A stretch of 64,000 nucleotides of DNA from Myxococcales bacterium (GCA_020633325.1 JACKDX010000001.1:1240001-1304000); one strand, 5' to 3'; positions 7,355-16,325 are shown, counted from the stretch's first letter. Notes: generated by a model not told the origin, from the sequence alone. Made by a program: numbers and translations.

Positions 7355-8529
7355 AGGTCGGGCAACCGTTTGAGTTGGGCCCCCTTCGTTAGCAGGAAGG
7401 TGCGGTCTCTCCAGGTTACGCGCCTCAATGCGAAGCCCGCCAGCCAAAAAGCCATAATGCAAAGGTCTTTTACTATGATCAAGGGGATGTGAGCCGCAGG
7501 CAACCATGCTCCGCTCAGCGAGCGATACAGCAATACATCCGCCAGCACCTTTGCGCACACTAGGATGGCTCCATGTGCCCACGATAGTGGCGAGGAGACA
7601 CATTCGCATTGGGTGAGCGACAACAGGATGAGAACTACACCCCAAAAAGTGGGATTGAGTAACGGTTCGGCCAGGTACCCATCAAGACGGCTTGCGCGCC
7701 GCATCTGCGCCCACCGTATGTGCCGATTTGCAAAGGAGCGAAACGAGCGGCGAGGCTCTCGTACCGGCAATATGTCGGGGCACAGCGCGACCCGCATGCC
7801 GTGACGGTCCATCAACCGTCCGATGGCATAGTCTTCATTAAGTGTATCGTTAACGGCGGGCCATCCTCCGATGGCGGCCAAATCGTCTTTTCGAAATAAC
7901 ATCGATTTACCCACCACCGTGGGATGCTTGACGGCATCGAGTGCGATTTGGTTACCAGCGACGAAAGAGTTGACCTGCAGGTTGTCCAAAATAGCGCCAA
8001 AAGACCGGGCATCGCAGCCCAGAAGCACACTGTGGACAAGCTCGGCGGTACACGCGCTATACCAGCACACCAATCGCCTGAGGTAACTGGGCAAAGGATG
8101 CACATCAGCATCCGAGATCAAGCAGAGGGCATGACGGGCCTCGCGCTCAAGCGCATGAAGGCTGTTAACCTTGGGATTGAGGCCGATGTCTTCGAACCCG
8201 GTGATCACCCGCACAGGCAGGTTCGGATACTCGTCTTGCCAACGTGCGACCGCTACGAGCGCAGGGTCGGTGTTGTCCTTGATGCCGATGAGTACCTCAA
8301 ACTCTGGATAATCTTGCTCGGCAATCGCGCGCAGGTTTTCCATCAAACCGTCATCGATTCCGCGAATGGGTTTCAAGATAGAAACCGGAGGCAACACCGG
8401 CGGCGTATTCTGCCCGTTGAGGGACCCTTCCAATTCGCGCAGCTGACGATGCCGATGGGCATGCGCAAGCAGGACAACCAACCAGGTCAACACCCCTGAG
8501 ACCACACCGATTATGAGGAACACGCTCAT
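7351..8529 (-). CDS. Ceramide-glucosyltransferase-like GT21 enzyme
   Basis: A 392-residue membrane protein. An N-terminal hydrophobic segment (about residues 3-22) is followed by a GT-A domain with the family pattern SILKPIRGIDDGL at 50-62, Asp85/Asp88 (DNTDP), SDADV at 139-143, NED at 231-233 and the (Q/R)xxRW element RHIRW at 269-273. C-terminal hydrophobic segments lie at about 295-360. This order (D1, D2, D3, (Q/R)xxRW) is that of ceramide glucosyltransferases and the related hopanoid enzyme HpnI. The predicted reaction is transfer of a hexose from a UDP-sugar to a lipid such as ceramide. No sphingolipid synthesis gene is present in this window, so the lipid acceptor is unproven. Confidence 0.8.
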   Translation of the reverse strand: MSVFLIIGVVSGVLTWLVVLLAHAHRHRQLRELEGSLNGQNTPPVLPPVSILKPIRGIDDGLMENLRAIAEQDYPEFEVLIGIKDNTDPALVAVARWQDEYPNLPVRVITGFEDIGLNPKVNSLHALEREARHALCLISDADVHPLPSYLRRLVCWYSACTAELVHSVLLGCDARSFGAILDNLQVNSFVAGNQIALDAVKHPTVVGKSMLFRKDDLAAIGGWPAVNDTLNEDYAIGRLMDRHGMRVALCPDILPVREPRRSFRSFANRHIRWAQMRRASRLDGYLAEPLLNPTFWGVVLILLSLTQCECVSSPLSWAHGAILVCAKVLADVLLYRSLSGAWLPAAHIPLIIVKDLCIMAFWLAGFALRRVTWRDRTFLLTKGAQLKRLPDL

Positions 8530-8929
8530 CGCTCTAACCCACGAGGATCAAAAGCGTTCTACGGGGTGTTGCGAGTGTTGTCCAATGCGGGTTGACGGAT
8601 CTCTATGGTCAAATTGTTCGCAGATGCGCTGTAGTAAATGTTGCCCTTATCTTCAAGGTTATTAGAGATTAATGAATAGTTACAGCATTGAGCTCCTGCT
8701 GCGTTGAACTAGGTGTATACATGGGACTGGGAAGGAGAAAGCGCTGGTGCCCGCGGCTGTTACGCGTGCGATGCGCTGGAGAGGCTCATGCGCTAGGCAA
8801 CTCGCCCAAGGTCGGCCGTGACCTCGCAACGCACTTTTCCGCAATGACATCCGCCTTTGTCAGTCTTGGATTTCAACATACGCTTCGGGGTAGCATGTCT
8901 CATGGACCTCATGGAAGTGATAGCGCGCC
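8530..8929. other. 400-bp intergenic region between divergent genes
   Basis: This region separates the divergent GT21 gene (minus) from the DNA glycosylase gene (plus). It contains an AT-rich patch at about 8655-8690 that could hold promoters for either side, but I cannot define a convincing -35/-10 pair. Short open frames in it lack ribosome sites and protein-like composition. No repeat or RNA gene is seen. Confidence 0.5.
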
Positions 8930-9568
8930 GTGAAATCAACGACCATATTGGACCAAGGCTTTTATGCCCGCGATGCGCTGGCAGTGGCGCGGGACTTGCT
9001 GGGGAAGCATTTGCGCCATGGTTCGGTGGTGTTACGGATCTCGGAGGTGGAGGCGTATCGCTGGCCGAATGACAGTGCCAATCATTGCCGTGCCGGGGTA
9101 ACGCGCCGCAATGCCCCGATGTGGGGACCTCCGGGACATGCGTATGTGTATCTATGTTACGGAATGCACTACATGCTCAATGTCGTGACCAACCAAAAAG
9201 GGCAGGGCGCGGCGGTGCTGATTCGAGCCTGCGAGCCTGTCAAGGGACTAAGCAAGATACGCGCGCGTCGCCGCAACTTAGAGGGGCCAGCGCTGTTGAC
9301 GGGACCGGGCAAGGTGGCCCAGGCCTTAGGTCTAGACAGTAGCTTCAGTGGACACGCGTTGTTTGCACCCGGTGGTCTTGAGCTACTCGACGCGCCGACC
9401 GCTCATCACATCATGCACGGGCCACGCATCGGCATTGGCTTCGCCCGCGTAATAGATCAACGCGCGCCCTGGCGCTTAGCCGTGGCCGACAGCGCCTGGG
9501 TCAGCCACCGCAAGCTTCTGCGCGGATCACATACGCGAATCAGGCGCCGTACTCTTCAAGAAACTTAA
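8930..9568 (+). CDS. Alkyladenine (3-methyladenine) DNA glycosylase, AAG/MPG family
   Basis: A 212-residue monofunctional base-excision repair glycosylase that removes 3-methyladenine and other alkylated purines. The family core is clear: SEVEAY with the catalytic Glu, then NDSANHCRAGVTRRNAPMWG and GPPGHAYVYLCYGMHYMLNV, and LLTGPGKVAQALGL later. The length is normal for bacterial members. The start is GTG at 8930, and an in-frame stop nine bases upstream rules out a longer form. The 3' end overlaps the convergent lipoprotein gene by 29 bp. Confidence 0.92.
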   Translation: MKSTTILDQGFYARDALAVARDLLGKHLRHGSVVLRISEVEAYRWPNDSANHCRAGVTRRNAPMWGPPGHAYVYLCYGMHYMLNVVTNQKGQGAAVLIRACEPVKGLSKIRARRRNLEGPALLTGPGKVAQALGLDSSFSGHALFAPGGLELLDAPTAHHIMHGPRIGIGFARVIDQRAPWRLAVADSAWVSHRKLLRGSHTRIRRRTLQET

Positions 9569-10133
9569 ACAGGTCGCAATCGTAAATGGGCCCACATTCC
9601 GGCGGGACGCTGCTCCGAGGTGGCTCAGTGTTTACGTCGCTGCAGTCGGTAGATTCCATAATACTCCGGAATACCTCGACAGTTTCTTGTATACAGATGG
9701 TGAGATCCAATACGCCTGCTTCACAACTCGCATCGAGCGCCTTGATCTCTTTGAGACAACGATTTGCGACATCTTTGAACGGGTCGATGACAGCTGGGCA
9801 TTCGTCGGCGATAAACTCTTCGCATTCCGGAACGGTATTGACGTCGTCCTGCGAGATCGCCAAGTACTCGCAAAAGTTGCGCTGGGTAAACACGTCACTT
9901 GCGCCGTCTTTGATGGCTGTCACCTCGGCGCACGCATTGGCTAACGCTTCGGGACTGAGCGTGGTGAGTCGGAAATTGTTAGGGTCGGGGTTGGGGGGAT
10001 GAGGCGGCTCCACGTCGCCGTCCCGTGCTGTATCAAGTGCGGCGTCGCCTTGGGAGGGCGGATCGTTGCTTTGCCCGCAGCCTGAGGCGAGCATTGAAAA
10101 CCACCACGTCGCCAGAATAATTGCGCGCAGCAC
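9540..10133 (-). CDS. Lipoprotein with Cys-rich domain
   Basis: A 197-residue protein with a lipoprotein signal (hydrophobic residues 3-16, then LASGC with the lipidated Cys at 19). A Pro/Asp-rich linker follows, with PPHPPNPDPNN near residue 43, and then a mature domain with about ten Cys residues spaced as in disulfide-bonded folds (for example CEYL, PECEEF, DECPAV, DASCEAG, CGPIYDCDLF). No family is recognised. Cys-rich lipoproteins of this kind are common in Myxococcota-type genomes. The 3' end runs into the convergent DNA glycosylase gene. Confidence 0.65.
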   Translation of the reverse strand: MLRAIILATWWFSMLASGCGQSNDPPSQGDAALDTARDGDVEPPHPPNPDPNNFRLTTLSPEALANACAEVTAIKDGASDVFTQRNFCEYLAISQDDVNTVPECEEFIADECPAVIDPFKDVANRCLKEIKALDASCEAGVLDLTICIQETVEVFRSIMESTDCSDVNTEPPRSSVPPECGPIYDCDLFKFLEEYGA

Positions 10134-10189
10134 AATCGTATCTTATCAGAACCCCATGGCGCGGGCCACTATAGCCTAAATCGGCGATG

Positions 10190-10693
10190 CTATGCGCTCC
10201 GTAAGGAATCCCAATCGCCTTTGATGCCCTTGAACACTTCGGTGCCTTGCTCGGAAATCGCGAGTGCACCTGTGTCCGTTAACCTTGAACCCACCGCGTC
10301 TGGTTCGTTGGGCCAGCCTTTGGGGAGGTCGAGCTTGAGCGACAAAGGCACGCTGGCTAGCAGGTTTTGCTTATCCAGTGTCCACAGGATTTGCGCCGCA
10401 AGATACTGACCAGCGATTTTACGCAAGTTGGAATTGACCTTGTCTGAAACGGCAAACAAATCGTAGACGGCAACAGTGTCGTTGGGGAGATGAAGCTGTT
10501 TGCGCAGTGCCGCAAAGGATTGTGGTGCGACGGAGAGTTCGGCGAGGTCGAGCCCCGCGATCGGCTTGCCTTTAGTGGCCTTAATCGCGTGTTCATACGC
10601 TTCTGCATGCTGGCGGGTGAGTTCCGCCGGCTTGGCGGCTCCATCCATTATGGCACTTAATATAATGAAGGGCCGATCCATTTGCTCAGACAT
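10190..10693 (-). CDS. Hypothetical cytoplasmic protein
   Basis: About 167 residues starting MSEQMDRPFIILSAIMDGAA. There is no signal peptide or membrane segment. The composition is helical and mixed-charge, with a C-terminal part that ends FKGIKGDWDSLRSA. I recognise no domain. A nine-codon longer start (10720) is possible but would overlap the divergent reading frame further. It lies between two genes of unrelated function and gives no operon clue. The protein-like amino-acid composition and the absence of a better frame support it as a real gene. Confidence 0.5.
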   Translation of the reverse strand: MSEQMDRPFIILSAIMDGAAKPAELTRQHAEAYEHAIKATKGKPIAGLDLAELSVAPQSFAALRKQLHLPNDTVAVYDLFAVSDKVNSNLRKIAGQYLAAQILWTLDKQNLLASVPLSLKLDLPKGWPNEPDAVGSRLTDTGALAISEQGTEVFKGIKGDWDSLRSA

Positions 10694-10813
10694 CATCGGG
10701 CAACGTATATCAAATCGCACCGGCCTAGGGGAGGGGGGCTTTTTTGGGCGAGGCCAGGGTTGGTTTTGTGGACCTTTTCCGAGCTGACCGAACTCGGTAT
10801 ACCTCAGTTTGCC

Positions 10814-11416
10814 ATGCGCTTAGAGATCAACCCGCACCATCCTCAGCCGCACAAGATTGGACGTGCAGCCAGTGCGCTGCGCGCAGGCGGCGTGGTGGCG
10901 TATCCTACGGATTCAACGTACGCCATCGGTTGCGATCTCAACGACAAAAAGGCGATTGATACCCTCTATCGCATCAAGAACATGCCCAAGCATCATCCGC
11001 TGACCATCCTCTGTGCCGATTTGGCGAATATAGCGACCTACGCGCTAGTCGATAATCCCAACTACCGCCTGATCAAGCGGCTCATCCCGGGTCCGTACTG
11101 TTTCATCTTGCCGGCGACCCGGCAGGTACCTAAGCTCCTAATGCGCAAGCGCAAGCAGGTGGGGATTCGCGTGCCTGATCATCCAGTGACGCAGGCGCTA
11201 TTGGCTGAGCTCGGTCACCCCATTGTGTCCAGCACGGCAGCTATTGGTGGCGAGACACTCCAGGATCCTGCGGATATCGACACGCGACTTTCGGGCTTGG
11301 CACTGGTCTTGGACGCTGATCTCGGGCGGGTGGATCCCTCGACCATCGTCGATTTGACGGGCGACGAGCCCGAGATCGTGCGATATGGGGTGGGAGATGC
11401 TTCACTCGTCTGCTAA
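10814..11416 (+). CDS. YciO/Sua5-YrdC family protein
   Basis: A 200-residue single-domain member of the Sua5/YciO/YrdC family. In YrdC/Sua5, this fold makes threonylcarbamoyl-AMP for the t6A modification of tRNA. The PTDSTYAIGCD segment (nucleotide site), YRIKNMPKHHPLTILC, and the KRLIPGPYCFILPAT stretch (a variant of the KR..SxR motif) are visible. The sequence looks closer to the YciO subgroup than to true YrdC, so the biochemical role is less certain. I place the start at the ATG at 10814, because the frame upstream lacks family-like sequence. Confidence 0.85.
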   Translation: MRLEINPHHPQPHKIGRAASALRAGGVVAYPTDSTYAIGCDLNDKKAIDTLYRIKNMPKHHPLTILCADLANIATYALVDNPNYRLIKRLIPGPYCFILPATRQVPKLLMRKRKQVGIRVPDHPVTQALLAELGHPIVSSTAAIGGETLQDPADIDTRLSGLALVLDADLGRVDPSTIVDLTGDEPEIVRYGVGDASLVC

Positions 11417-11444
11417 GTGGGGGCGACAGCTTTTGATGGTGCAC

Positions 11445-12491
11445 ATGGATAATCACTTAGTCGGCGATCCCCTCGGCACGCATCGCGTCCTTGAGCCACA
11501 GGGCGCGTTGCCGCAAATGGCGTGGCGACTGGATAATGACGTGAGCCGAGTGTTTTCCAACGAAGTTGTGCTGGACGTGGAGGCGTTAAGCATCGACGCG
11601 GCGAGTTTTCGCCAAATGGATATGTCCGCTGCAGGAGATGAGCGCGGCATTATGAGAAGCGTCACGCGCACGGTGAGGAGCCGCGGCAAGCAACACAACC
11701 CCGTCACAGGAACGGGGGGGGTGCTCATGGGGAAGGTCCTCGCGATTGGCGTGGACGCCGCGGAAGTAGCGCCCACCGTCGGCGAGCGGATCGTTTCGTT
11801 GGCCTCATTAACCGTGACGCCGCTTCGGCTTGAAAAAATTCGTCGTGTGCACCGCGCTGCGGGCCAACTTGAGATCAAAGGGCAGGCGGTCATGTGTCAT
11901 ACCTACCCGTTTGCGGTGGTTCCCGAATCCATGGAGCCCCGATTGGCGCTAGCGATGTGGAGCGTGTGCGCCGCCCCTGCGCTGGTTCAGCGTCTCACCC
12001 ATCCTGGTCAAAACGTGCTTATTTACGGGGCAGGCGGGAAAAGCGGCGTGCTGTGCGCTTATGTTGCGAGGCAACGTATAGGCAAGGAAGGCAAACTGTT
12101 TGGCGTGGACATCTCAGAAGCCGCTGCCAGCGAGCTGCGCGCGCTGGGACTGTGCGATGAAGTGGTCGTGCGCGACGGGTCGGATTTTTTATCGGGACGC
12201 GAACTTTCAAGCCGAATAGGATTGGATAAGGGGTTTGATGTTGTACTGTCGTGCGTCAGTGCCGGTGAGGTCGAAATGGGCGCGATTTTGGCCACGTGCA
12301 CAGGTGGGAAGGTATGTTTTTTTTCGTCACAGACCAGCATCACCCGCGCGGTTTTTGGTGCCCAGGCGGCGTGCCAAGATGTCGCGCTGGTGATGGGGGG
12401 AGGCTACGTGGAGGGTCAAGCGCAGTTGGTGCTGAATGTTTTTCATGAGTGTCCCGCGATTCGGAACCTATTTGCTGAGCGCTATCTGTAA
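11445..12491 (+). CDS. kdd: L-erythro-3,5-diaminohexanoate dehydrogenase
   Basis: A protein of about 348 residues matching the Kdd family of the lysine fermentation pathway. Kdd oxidatively deaminates L-erythro-3,5-diaminohexanoate to 5-amino-3-oxohexanoate using NAD. The conserved N-terminal pattern DPLGTHRVLEPQGALPQ is followed by the HNPVTGTGGVLMG block and a Rossmann dinucleotide-binding segment GAGGKSGVLCAYVA. An alternative ATG lies nine bases upstream. The other lysine-fermentation genes (kamA, kamDE, kce, kal) are not beside it. The CoA-transferase at 20.9 kb is too far away and too generic to count as a partner. The methyltransferase gene follows after 15 bases. Confidence 0.82.
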   Translation: MDNHLVGDPLGTHRVLEPQGALPQMAWRLDNDVSRVFSNEVVLDVEALSIDAASFRQMDMSAAGDERGIMRSVTRTVRSRGKQHNPVTGTGGVLMGKVLAIGVDAAEVAPTVGERIVSLASLTVTPLRLEKIRRVHRAAGQLEIKGQAVMCHTYPFAVVPESMEPRLALAMWSVCAAPALVQRLTHPGQNVLIYGAGGKSGVLCAYVARQRIGKEGKLFGVDISEAAASELRALGLCDEVVVRDGSDFLSGRELSSRIGLDKGFDVVLSCVSAGEVEMGAILATCTGGKVCFFSSQTSITRAVFGAQAACQDVALVMGGGYVEGQAQLVLNVFHECPAIRNLFAERYL

Positions 12492-12506
12492 GACGCGGGG
12501 GGAGCG

Positions 12507-13415
12507 GTGAGCATACCGAGTCATAGTATGGGCACAATCACGTTGGGCGATAACGGCGAAGTGCTGCGGAGGATGCCTGATGCATGTCTCGATCTCGTTT
12601 ACATCGATCCACCCTTCAACACAGGTAAAAGGCAAGAACGGGTTCACACCAAGATGATGCGCGATCCGGTCAATGGCGATCGCACGGGATACCAAGGACT
12701 ACGATACCGAACCATAAAACTGGGTTCGACCAGTTACGATGATCTGTTTGAAGATTACCTGGGATTTTTGGAGCCGCGTTTGATCGAGATCCATAGGGTG
12801 CTTAAGCCTAATGGCAGCCTTTTTTTTCATGTCGACTATCGCGAGGTACATTACTGCAAAGTACTTTTGGATCAGATCTTTGGCCGCCGCGCGTTTATCA
12901 ACGAAATTGTATGGGCCTATGACTACGGCGCGCGCTCAAGGAAGAGATGGTCACCCAAACACGACAATATTCTCTGGTACGCCAAGAACCCTGAAAGCTA
13001 CACCTTCAACTTTGAGGAAATGGACAGAATCCCCTATATGGCGCCGGGCTTGGTCGGCAAGGAAAAAGCCCTACGAGGCAAAACGCCCACGGACGTTTGG
13101 TGGCACACGATCGTGAGCCCGACAGGCAAGGAGAAAACCGGGTACGCTACTCAAAAGCCGCTGGGTATTGTCGAGCGCATTATCAAGGTGCACACGCATC
13201 CGGGAGATCTTGTTGCAGACTTTTTCGCCGGAAGCGGCACATTGGGTGAGGCCGCTGCGAATCTGAGGCGCCGGTTTGTCCTGGTCGAGCAAAACCCAGA
13301 GGCCGTGCGGATCATGAAGCGGCGGTTGGCCGCATATAATCCGCAAGTCATCGAACTTTGCGGCTCGCCTGAGCCTCCTGATAAAGAGCACCCGGTCTCG
13401 CGGACACGCTACTGA
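12507..13415 (+). CDS. Orphan DNA methyltransferase (beta-class N4/N6 type)
   Basis: A 302-residue site-specific DNA methyltransferase. The catalytic motif DLVYIDPPFNTG (DPPF at 34-37) comes early, then a target-recognition region (about residues 100-200), then the SAM motif ADFFAGSGTLGEAA near residues 236-249. This order is that of the beta class, which modifies adenine N6 or cytosine N4. No restriction endonuclease, specificity subunit or phage gene is adjacent, so it looks like an orphan regulatory or epigenetic methylase. GTG start at 12507 after a G-rich ribosome site. The last seven bases overlap the convergent coaBC gene. Confidence 0.88.
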   Translation: MSIPSHSMGTITLGDNGEVLRRMPDACLDLVYIDPPFNTGKRQERVHTKMMRDPVNGDRTGYQGLRYRTIKLGSTSYDDLFEDYLGFLEPRLIEIHRVLKPNGSLFFHVDYREVHYCKVLLDQIFGRRAFINEIVWAYDYGARSRKRWSPKHDNILWYAKNPESYTFNFEEMDRIPYMAPGLVGKEKALRGKTPTDVWWHTIVSPTGKEKTGYATQKPLGIVERIIKVHTHPGDLVADFFAGSGTLGEAAANLRRRFVLVEQNPEAVRIMKRRLAAYNPQVIELCGSPEPPDKEHPVSRTRY

Positions 13416-14680
13416 GCGCCATCGAGTGCGAGCAGGGTGGGGCGATCGGATGCCGTCTGTCGCCTGCGCCAGTGCTTTGCTACTGCATCGAGAATAGCGT
13501 CCGCGGCTTGTGCCTTGGGCATGGATGGTAGCGTTTGTTCCCCATCGTGGTCGATGAGCGTTACCTGAGTGCTGTCGTTCTCGAGCGCTTCTTGAGCCCG
13601 GTTTGCGACCACGAGATCCAGCTTTTTCCTCAATAGTTTACGCTTTGCTGCTCCGACAACATTGTCTGTTTCTAGCGAAAAACCAACCAAAAGAGGCGAG
13701 TTAGCAGCGAGTTTCTGGCCAGCATTGGCAAGAATGTCTTCTGTGGGCATCAGGGTGAGGGTACGCTCCTGTTCGTCTTTGTGCAGCTTGTGCGGGGAGA
13801 CCACGTGGGGACGATAGTCGGCCACCGCAGCTGCCATGATCAATACATCGGCGTGCGGCATATGAGCGGCCACTGCATCGTGCATGTCCTTGGCAGAGCG
13901 CACCTCTACCAACGAAACGTGAGATGGTGGACTCAGCCACACGGGCCCGCTAATCAGGGTAACGGTAGCACCCCGTGCTCGGGCACAGCTCGCCAATGCA
14001 TAGCCCGTCTTTCCGCTTGAGCGGTTGCCGATAAACCGCACAGGGTCGATATCTTCGTAGGTCGGTCCAGCCGTCACAATAATGCGAACACCGTGCAAGT
14101 CCCGGCGCTTGACGACAAGCGCATCGAGCGCATTGGCGATGTTGATGGGCTCACTCATACGGCCCATGCCCTGTTCGCCGCTAGCGAGCGCTCCGTGCTC
14201 TGGGCCCACCCACCTCGCACCGCGCTCGGTCAGTAGTCCGACATTGTGCTGGGTGGCGGGATGGTTCCACATGCTCTCATGCATTGCCGGGGCAAAGAGC
14301 ACAGGAGACTGGTTGCACAGCAGGGTGGCCAAAACGACATTGTCCGCAGCCCCCATAGCCGCGCGGCTCAGTAAGTTCGCGGTGGCGGGCGCGACCACGA
14401 TGGCATCGGCCCACTGCGCCAGTTCCACATGCACCTCCCCGGGATGATCGGAGAACTCGGTCAAAGGAGCTTGGCCGGTCAATCCACTAAAGGTGGCGGC
14501 GCCCACAAAGGCGTGAGCCGAGCGGGTCATTGCGACTTTGCAGACACAGCCGCGCTCAAGAAGCTCGCGCAGCAAAACGACACTCTTGTATGCCGCAATA
14601 CCGCCTGCTACACACAGCAATACTTTTGGTTTAGGCTGGGCATCCACGTTTGTCTTTATAGCATATCCTTCAGCCCGCAT
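13409..14680 (-). CDS. coaBC: Bifunctional phosphopantothenoylcysteine decarboxylase/synthetase
   Basis: A protein of about 423 residues of coenzyme A biosynthesis. It joins cysteine to 4'-phosphopantothenate (CoaB, C-terminal) and decarboxylates the product (CoaC, N-terminal, FMN-dependent). The N-terminal flavoprotein domain begins KVLLCVAGGIAAYKSVVLLR and includes AMHESMWNHPATQ, the active-site loop. The CoaB domain has VTAGPTYEDIDPVRFIGNRS and the AAVADYRP segment. I use the ATG at 14678-14680. A GTG 33 bases inside (near 14647) would also fit the family N-terminus and would relieve a divergent overlap with trpE. Confidence 0.92.
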   Translation of the reverse strand: MRAEGYAIKTNVDAQPKPKVLLCVAGGIAAYKSVVLLRELLERGCVCKVAMTRSAHAFVGAATFSGLTGQAPLTEFSDHPGEVHVELAQWADAIVVAPATANLLSRAAMGAADNVVLATLLCNQSPVLFAPAMHESMWNHPATQHNVGLLTERGARWVGPEHGALASGEQGMGRMSEPINIANALDALVVKRRDLHGVRIIVTAGPTYEDIDPVRFIGNRSSGKTGYALASCARARGATVTLISGPVWLSPPSHVSLVEVRSAKDMHDAVAAHMPHADVLIMAAAVADYRPHVVSPHKLHKDEQERTLTLMPTEDILANAGQKLAANSPLLVGFSLETDNVVGAAKRKLLRKKLDLVVANRAQEALENDSTQVTLIDHDGEQTLPSMPKAQAADAILDAVAKHWRRRQTASDRPTLLALDGAQ

Positions 14681-16184
14681 GCGATTTGAGCCAGATTTCG
14701 AAGAGTTTTGCCGCTTGGCACAGGATGCCGTGCTCGTCCCGGTCTCGACGCGTATAGTGGCCGATACGCTCACTCCCGTGGGAGCATTTGCAACCGTCGG
14801 TCGAGGTGATGGGAGTTATCTCTTGGAGAGCGTCGTCGGGGGCGAGCAGATCGGACGCTACAGTTTTGTGGGATTTGATCCAGAGTGTCTCGTTGCGGGG
14901 GCACAAGGGCGCTTTGAGTGCCTTCGGGGTGGGCGGACCACATACACCGACACCGAACAGCCGTGGGAGAGTCTCCGCCACCTTCTAAAAACCCATCATG
15001 CCAATAAGCAGCCCTGGCTTCCCCATTTTTGGGGAGGAGCGGTGGGATATGTGGCTTACGACGCTGTGCGCGCGTTCGAACCCAGCGTGGGACAAGGATC
15101 ACACGGTACCACTGATGAGTATGACTTTCTGTTTGCGATTGGTGGCACCGTCATCATTTTTGATAACTTGATGCAAACCTTGCGAGTGGTGCGCGCTGTG
15201 CGCATCAGAGACGGAGCTGACCTGCGCACCCTTTATGAAGATGCGGTGGCACACCTGACTCGGGTGCATGGCCAGTTGAGAGAACCCGTGCGACTTCCCG
15301 AACTCAGTCTTGAGATCGTGGAGCACATGGGCGCCGAATTGCCGCCTTCGTCGTTTGACAAGCAAAGCTACCAGGCGGCCGTCGAAAAAGCGCGGGAGTA
15401 TATCCGCTCAGGCGATATCTATCAGGTAGTGTTATCCCAATGTTTTCGGCAGCCCAGTGACGGGATAGACCCCTTTGATGTGTATCGCGCGATGCGGGTG
15501 ATTAATCCGTCGCCCTACAACTATTTCTTGCGCTTCCCCCAAACACGTATTGCAGGCGCGAGTCCGGAGACCATGGTGAAACTGACCGACGGTGTGGTGG
15601 AAGTGCGTCCCATCGCGGGCACGCGCCACCGCAGCGAAGATGGCGCCGAAGATCAGCGCATTGAAGATGAGCTTCTGGCGGATCCTAAGGAGCGTTCTGA
15701 GCATGTCATGCTCGTGGACTTGGGCCGTAACGATGTGGGCCGCATCAGCCGCACGGGAACCGTCAAAGTCACTGACCGCATGATCGTCGAGCGCTATTCC
15801 CATGTGATGCATATCGTATCCAACGTGACGGGCGAGCTCGTGGAGAATTGCGATGCAGTCGACGTATTGCGGGCGACGTTTCCAGCTGGAACCTTGAGTG
15901 GCGCGCCAAAGATCAGAGCCATGCAGATCATAGATGAGCTCGAGCCAGAACGGCGCGGTGTCTATGGGGGAGCCGTGGGCTATATCAGTTTTGAGGGCGC
16001 CATGGACTTGGCCATCGCGATCCGGACGGTCATCGAGGCCAAAGGCGAATACCGTATCCAAGCTGGAGCCGGCATCGTCGAAGCCAGCGACTCAGCTAAG
16101 GAATACGAAGAAACCCTCAACAAAGCTCGGGCGAGCCTCCTAGCACTCCGCATGGCGAGCCATCCCAGAAACGCTGCCTTTTGA
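14679..16184 (+). CDS. trpE: Anthranilate synthase component I
   Basis: A 501-residue protein that converts chorismate to anthranilate in tryptophan synthesis, using ammonia from a TrpG partner. The N-terminal regulatory domain contains the LLES feedback-inhibition element (SYLLESVVGG). The chorismate-binding domain has GDIYQVVLSQ, PSPYNYFLRF, RPIAGTRHR, LVDLGRNDVG and the ATFPAGTLSGAPKIRAMQII block, which matches TrpE rather than PabB. The ATG at 14679-14681 overlaps the start codon of divergent coaBC by two bases. No trpG, trpD or trpC is in the window. Confidence 0.93.
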   Translation: MRFEPDFEEFCRLAQDAVLVPVSTRIVADTLTPVGAFATVGRGDGSYLLESVVGGEQIGRYSFVGFDPECLVAGAQGRFECLRGGRTTYTDTEQPWESLRHLLKTHHANKQPWLPHFWGGAVGYVAYDAVRAFEPSVGQGSHGTTDEYDFLFAIGGTVIIFDNLMQTLRVVRAVRIRDGADLRTLYEDAVAHLTRVHGQLREPVRLPELSLEIVEHMGAELPPSSFDKQSYQAAVEKAREYIRSGDIYQVVLSQCFRQPSDGIDPFDVYRAMRVINPSPYNYFLRFPQTRIAGASPETMVKLTDGVVEVRPIAGTRHRSEDGAEDQRIEDELLADPKERSEHVMLVDLGRNDVGRISRTGTVKVTDRMIVERYSHVMHIVSNVTGELVENCDAVDVLRATFPAGTLSGAPKIRAMQIIDELEPERRGVYGGAVGYISFEGAMDLAIAIRTVIEAKGEYRIQAGAGIVEASDSAKEYEETLNKARASLLALRMASHPRNAAF

Positions 16185-16198
16185 CAGCCGCGCCGCCT

Positions 16199-16213
16199 CG
16201 GGCTAAAAGCCCG
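16199..16213 (+). terminator. Short hairpin between trpE and tRNA-Asp
   Basis: CGGGCT (16199-16204), AAA, AGCCCG (16208-16213) forms a 6-bp GC-rich stem with a 3-base loop shortly after the trpE stop. There is no T-tract, so it may not be a Rho-independent terminator. It is recorded as a possible transcript end or processing site. Confidence 0.35.
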
Positions 16214-16229
16214 TCATACCGCACGATTA

Positions 16230-16303
<74 letters not shown>

Positions 16304-16325
16304 CTAGAACACGTCCCGCTGCTGG

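Noticed and set aside
7355..7645. A 97-codon N-terminal extension of the MurG-like glycosyltransferase
   Set aside because: The extension lies inside the GT21 coding sequence and has no domain. The ATGA overlap and the family N-terminus support the start at 7354.
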